Shown: in pieces, positions 62,984 through 64,000 of the stretch
Numbering within the stretch: the stretch's first letter is position 1
Layout: each line of letters begins with the position of its first letter
Source of the DNA: CAWHOW01 sp963831005
Lineage (GTDB): Bacteria; Bacteroidota; Bacteroidia; Bacteroidales; CG2-30-32-10
Length of the DNA stretch: 64,000 nt
Assembly: GCA_963831005.1 (NCBI GenBank)
Contig: CAWHOW010000042.1
Span: 1-64,000, forward strand
Reading direction: 5' to 3'
The notes under the pieces: generated by a model
Seen by the model: only the letters and a program-made list of their open reading frames with translations
What the model was told of the DNA's origin: nothing
Databases searched by the model: none
Program-made: the position numbers and the translations under genes

Positions 62984-64000
62984 CGGATTAAATATTCCCA
63001 AAGTGGTCCTTTTTTATTTTTATCTCTCATTTTGATCATAATATCGGAAAGCTCATCATCTGGGAATATCCATCGTTTCTTTGTTTTGACAGCATCCTCT
63101 TTTAACTTATCAATATCTATTTTATCTGAAATGTAATATACCGGAGCCAGCAGATCATTTGATGGTTCTATCTTGTTTTCTTCTAATGCAATTTTATATA
63201 AGCGTGTGTTCGGATAAATACGCATCCCGATAAATGGAAAGTAAACAGTATTTTCCATTTTTTTCGAATTCTCAAACGTTTCGTTCAGTGTTTCCATGCT
63301 CTCACCATAACCGCCTAATATTAAAAAATGCGCATAATCTATTCCCAGTTTATTGCAAATTTTTGAAGCATCAAAGATATCAGCCACACTAAAAGGTTTA
63401 TTGTAATTTTTCAGCATGGTATCACTAAGCGATTCAGTGCCAAACTCAATATGCTTAAGACCCGCACGCTGAAACAGACTAATAGTTTTCTCATCAAAAT
63501 TACAAAAATTAAAATAAGCTCCCCAATGGATGTTGATTTTCTTCCTTATTATTTCTTCTGCAAGTTCAATGTTGTAATTATTACTAATATTGAAGATGGA
63601 ATCAGTAAAAAAAACATAATCAATCTTTTTGTTTTCCGAAAGATCGTAAAGCGTTTCTGTAATACTGTCAATACTTAGTGTTCTAACATTATGTCCTTCA
63701 ATAAGCGGATAGGTGCAATAAATGCAATGGTAAGGACAGCCACGCTTGGTCTGTATATTTAGCATACCACTGTGATGCCAGTAATAATCAAGAAGAGGAG
63801 CCTCAAACTGTAATTCTATTTTTTTTATTGATTGATTTTTCTTGTTGAAAATAATTGAACCATTCCTTTTGTACAAAATATTTTCTATGATTGTATAATC
63901 AGTCTTATTTTCTAAAGCTGAAATTAGTTTATATAACTGTTCTTCTCCTTCCCCATAGATTCCAAAATCGGCATCCAGTTTGTTAAACAATAATTCAGGG
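62980..64000 (-). CDS. Radical SAM protein (B12-binding type), 5' end outside the window
   Basis: At least 340 residues, open through the right edge. Radical SAM cluster motif CPYHCIYC (C-x3-C-x2-C) within IQTKRGCPYHCIYCTYPLIE, followed by the TIM-barrel strands FGTESLSDTMLKNYNKPF and LILGGYGESMETLNETF. The N-terminal part visible (DADFGIYGEGEEQLYKLISA) matches the end of a cobalamin-binding domain as in lipid-pathway B12/radical SAM proteins. Such enzymes perform radical methylations or rearrangements on lipid or aromatic substrates. Upstream gene of the minus-strand arm of the polyene cluster. Confidence 0.88.
   Translation of the reverse strand, partial: PELLFNKLDADFGIYGEGEEQLYKLISALENKTDYTIIENILYKRNGSIIFNKKNQSIKKIELQFEAPLLDYYWHHSGMLNIQTKRGCPYHCIYCTYPLIEGHNVRTLSIDSITETLYDLSENKKIDYVFFTDSIFNISNNYNIELAEEIIRKKINIHWGAYFNFCNFDEKTISLFQRAGLKHIEFGTESLSDTMLKNYNKPFSVADIFDASKICNKLGIDYAHFLILGGYGESMETLNETFENSKKMENTVYFPFIGMRIYPNTRLYKIALEENKIEPSNDLLAPVYYISDKIDIDKLKEDAVKTKKRWIFPDDELSDIMIKMRDKNKKGPLWEYLIR

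Noticed and set aside
62942..63678. Plus-strand frames opposite the radical SAM gene
   Set aside because: Shadows of a well-supported minus-strand gene.

Overview
The window looks like a chromosomal piece of an uncultured Bacteroidota (Bacteroidetes) bacterium. It is AT-rich and has promoters of the phylum type (TTG, 17-21 nt, TAnnTTTG). It also has several type IX secretion (T9SS) C-terminal sorting domains, many lipoproteins and outer-membrane beta-barrels, and a flexirubin/aryl-polyene-type lipid cluster. Core genes are clpC (partial), gyrA, typA/bipA, iorA-iorB and a tRNA-Met(CAT). Several genes, gyrA included, are broken by one- or two-base indels, often at homopolymers. Some of these may be base-calling or assembly errors rather than real pseudogenes.

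Layout. 1-4.3 kb: clpC (-) diverging from gyrA (+), then a TPR gene. 4.4-18.3 kb: accessory region with small secreted or lipoprotein genes, a YVTN beta-propeller protein, a double-DUF2061 protein convergent with an ArsR regulator, orphan genes, MITE-like repeats and two 21-bp tandem arrays. 18.6-20.3 kb: an S41-peptidase pseudogene split by a dispersed element. 20.6-27.1 kb: OmpA-like lipoprotein, thioredoxin-fold protein, NAD-dependent thioester-reductase-like protein, SMR transporter, nucleoside deaminase, pirin, ICMT-like methyltransferase. 27.4-29.8 kb: a secreted papain-family protease carrying its own chagasin-like inhibitor domain. 30.0-38.5 kb: orphan genes, a stand-alone LytTR regulator, and a run of frameshifted secreted-protein genes (collagen-like/tail-fibre-like, beta-barrel, PKD/T9SS). 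39.2-44.8 kb: acyltransferase-3, TypA, IorAB, tRNA-Met. 45.0-51.2 kb: a surface-protein operon (Ig-like lipoprotein, two paralogous beta-barrels, T9SS protein), an Fn3-like orphan gene and another T9SS protein. 51.6-53.2 kb: an IS4-family insertion sequence. 53.7-55.1 kb: a beta-barrel gene with an in-frame stop and a secreted hypothetical protein. 55.4-64.0 kb: polyene-lipid cluster of thioesterase, ketosynthases, ACP, deacetylase, LolA-like protein and dehydratase on +, convergent with a dehydratase and radical SAM gene on -.

The most striking pattern is five tandem arrays with entirely different unit sequences but the same ~21-bp unit length (near 7.7, 17.5, 31.7, 49.1 and 51.3 kb). At least four sit beside small orphan genes of a helical-plus-Fn3-like type, and one lies between such a gene and a LytTR regulator. 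A second layer is a set of short non-autonomous mobile elements: a 198-bp MITE with 4-bp target duplications (three copies), nested in one copy of a ~225-bp hairpin element whose other copy is both the empty site for the MITE and the insertion that splits the S41 gene. Two further repeat families have inverted ends. Homology statements rest on motif recognition by eye; no searches were run.
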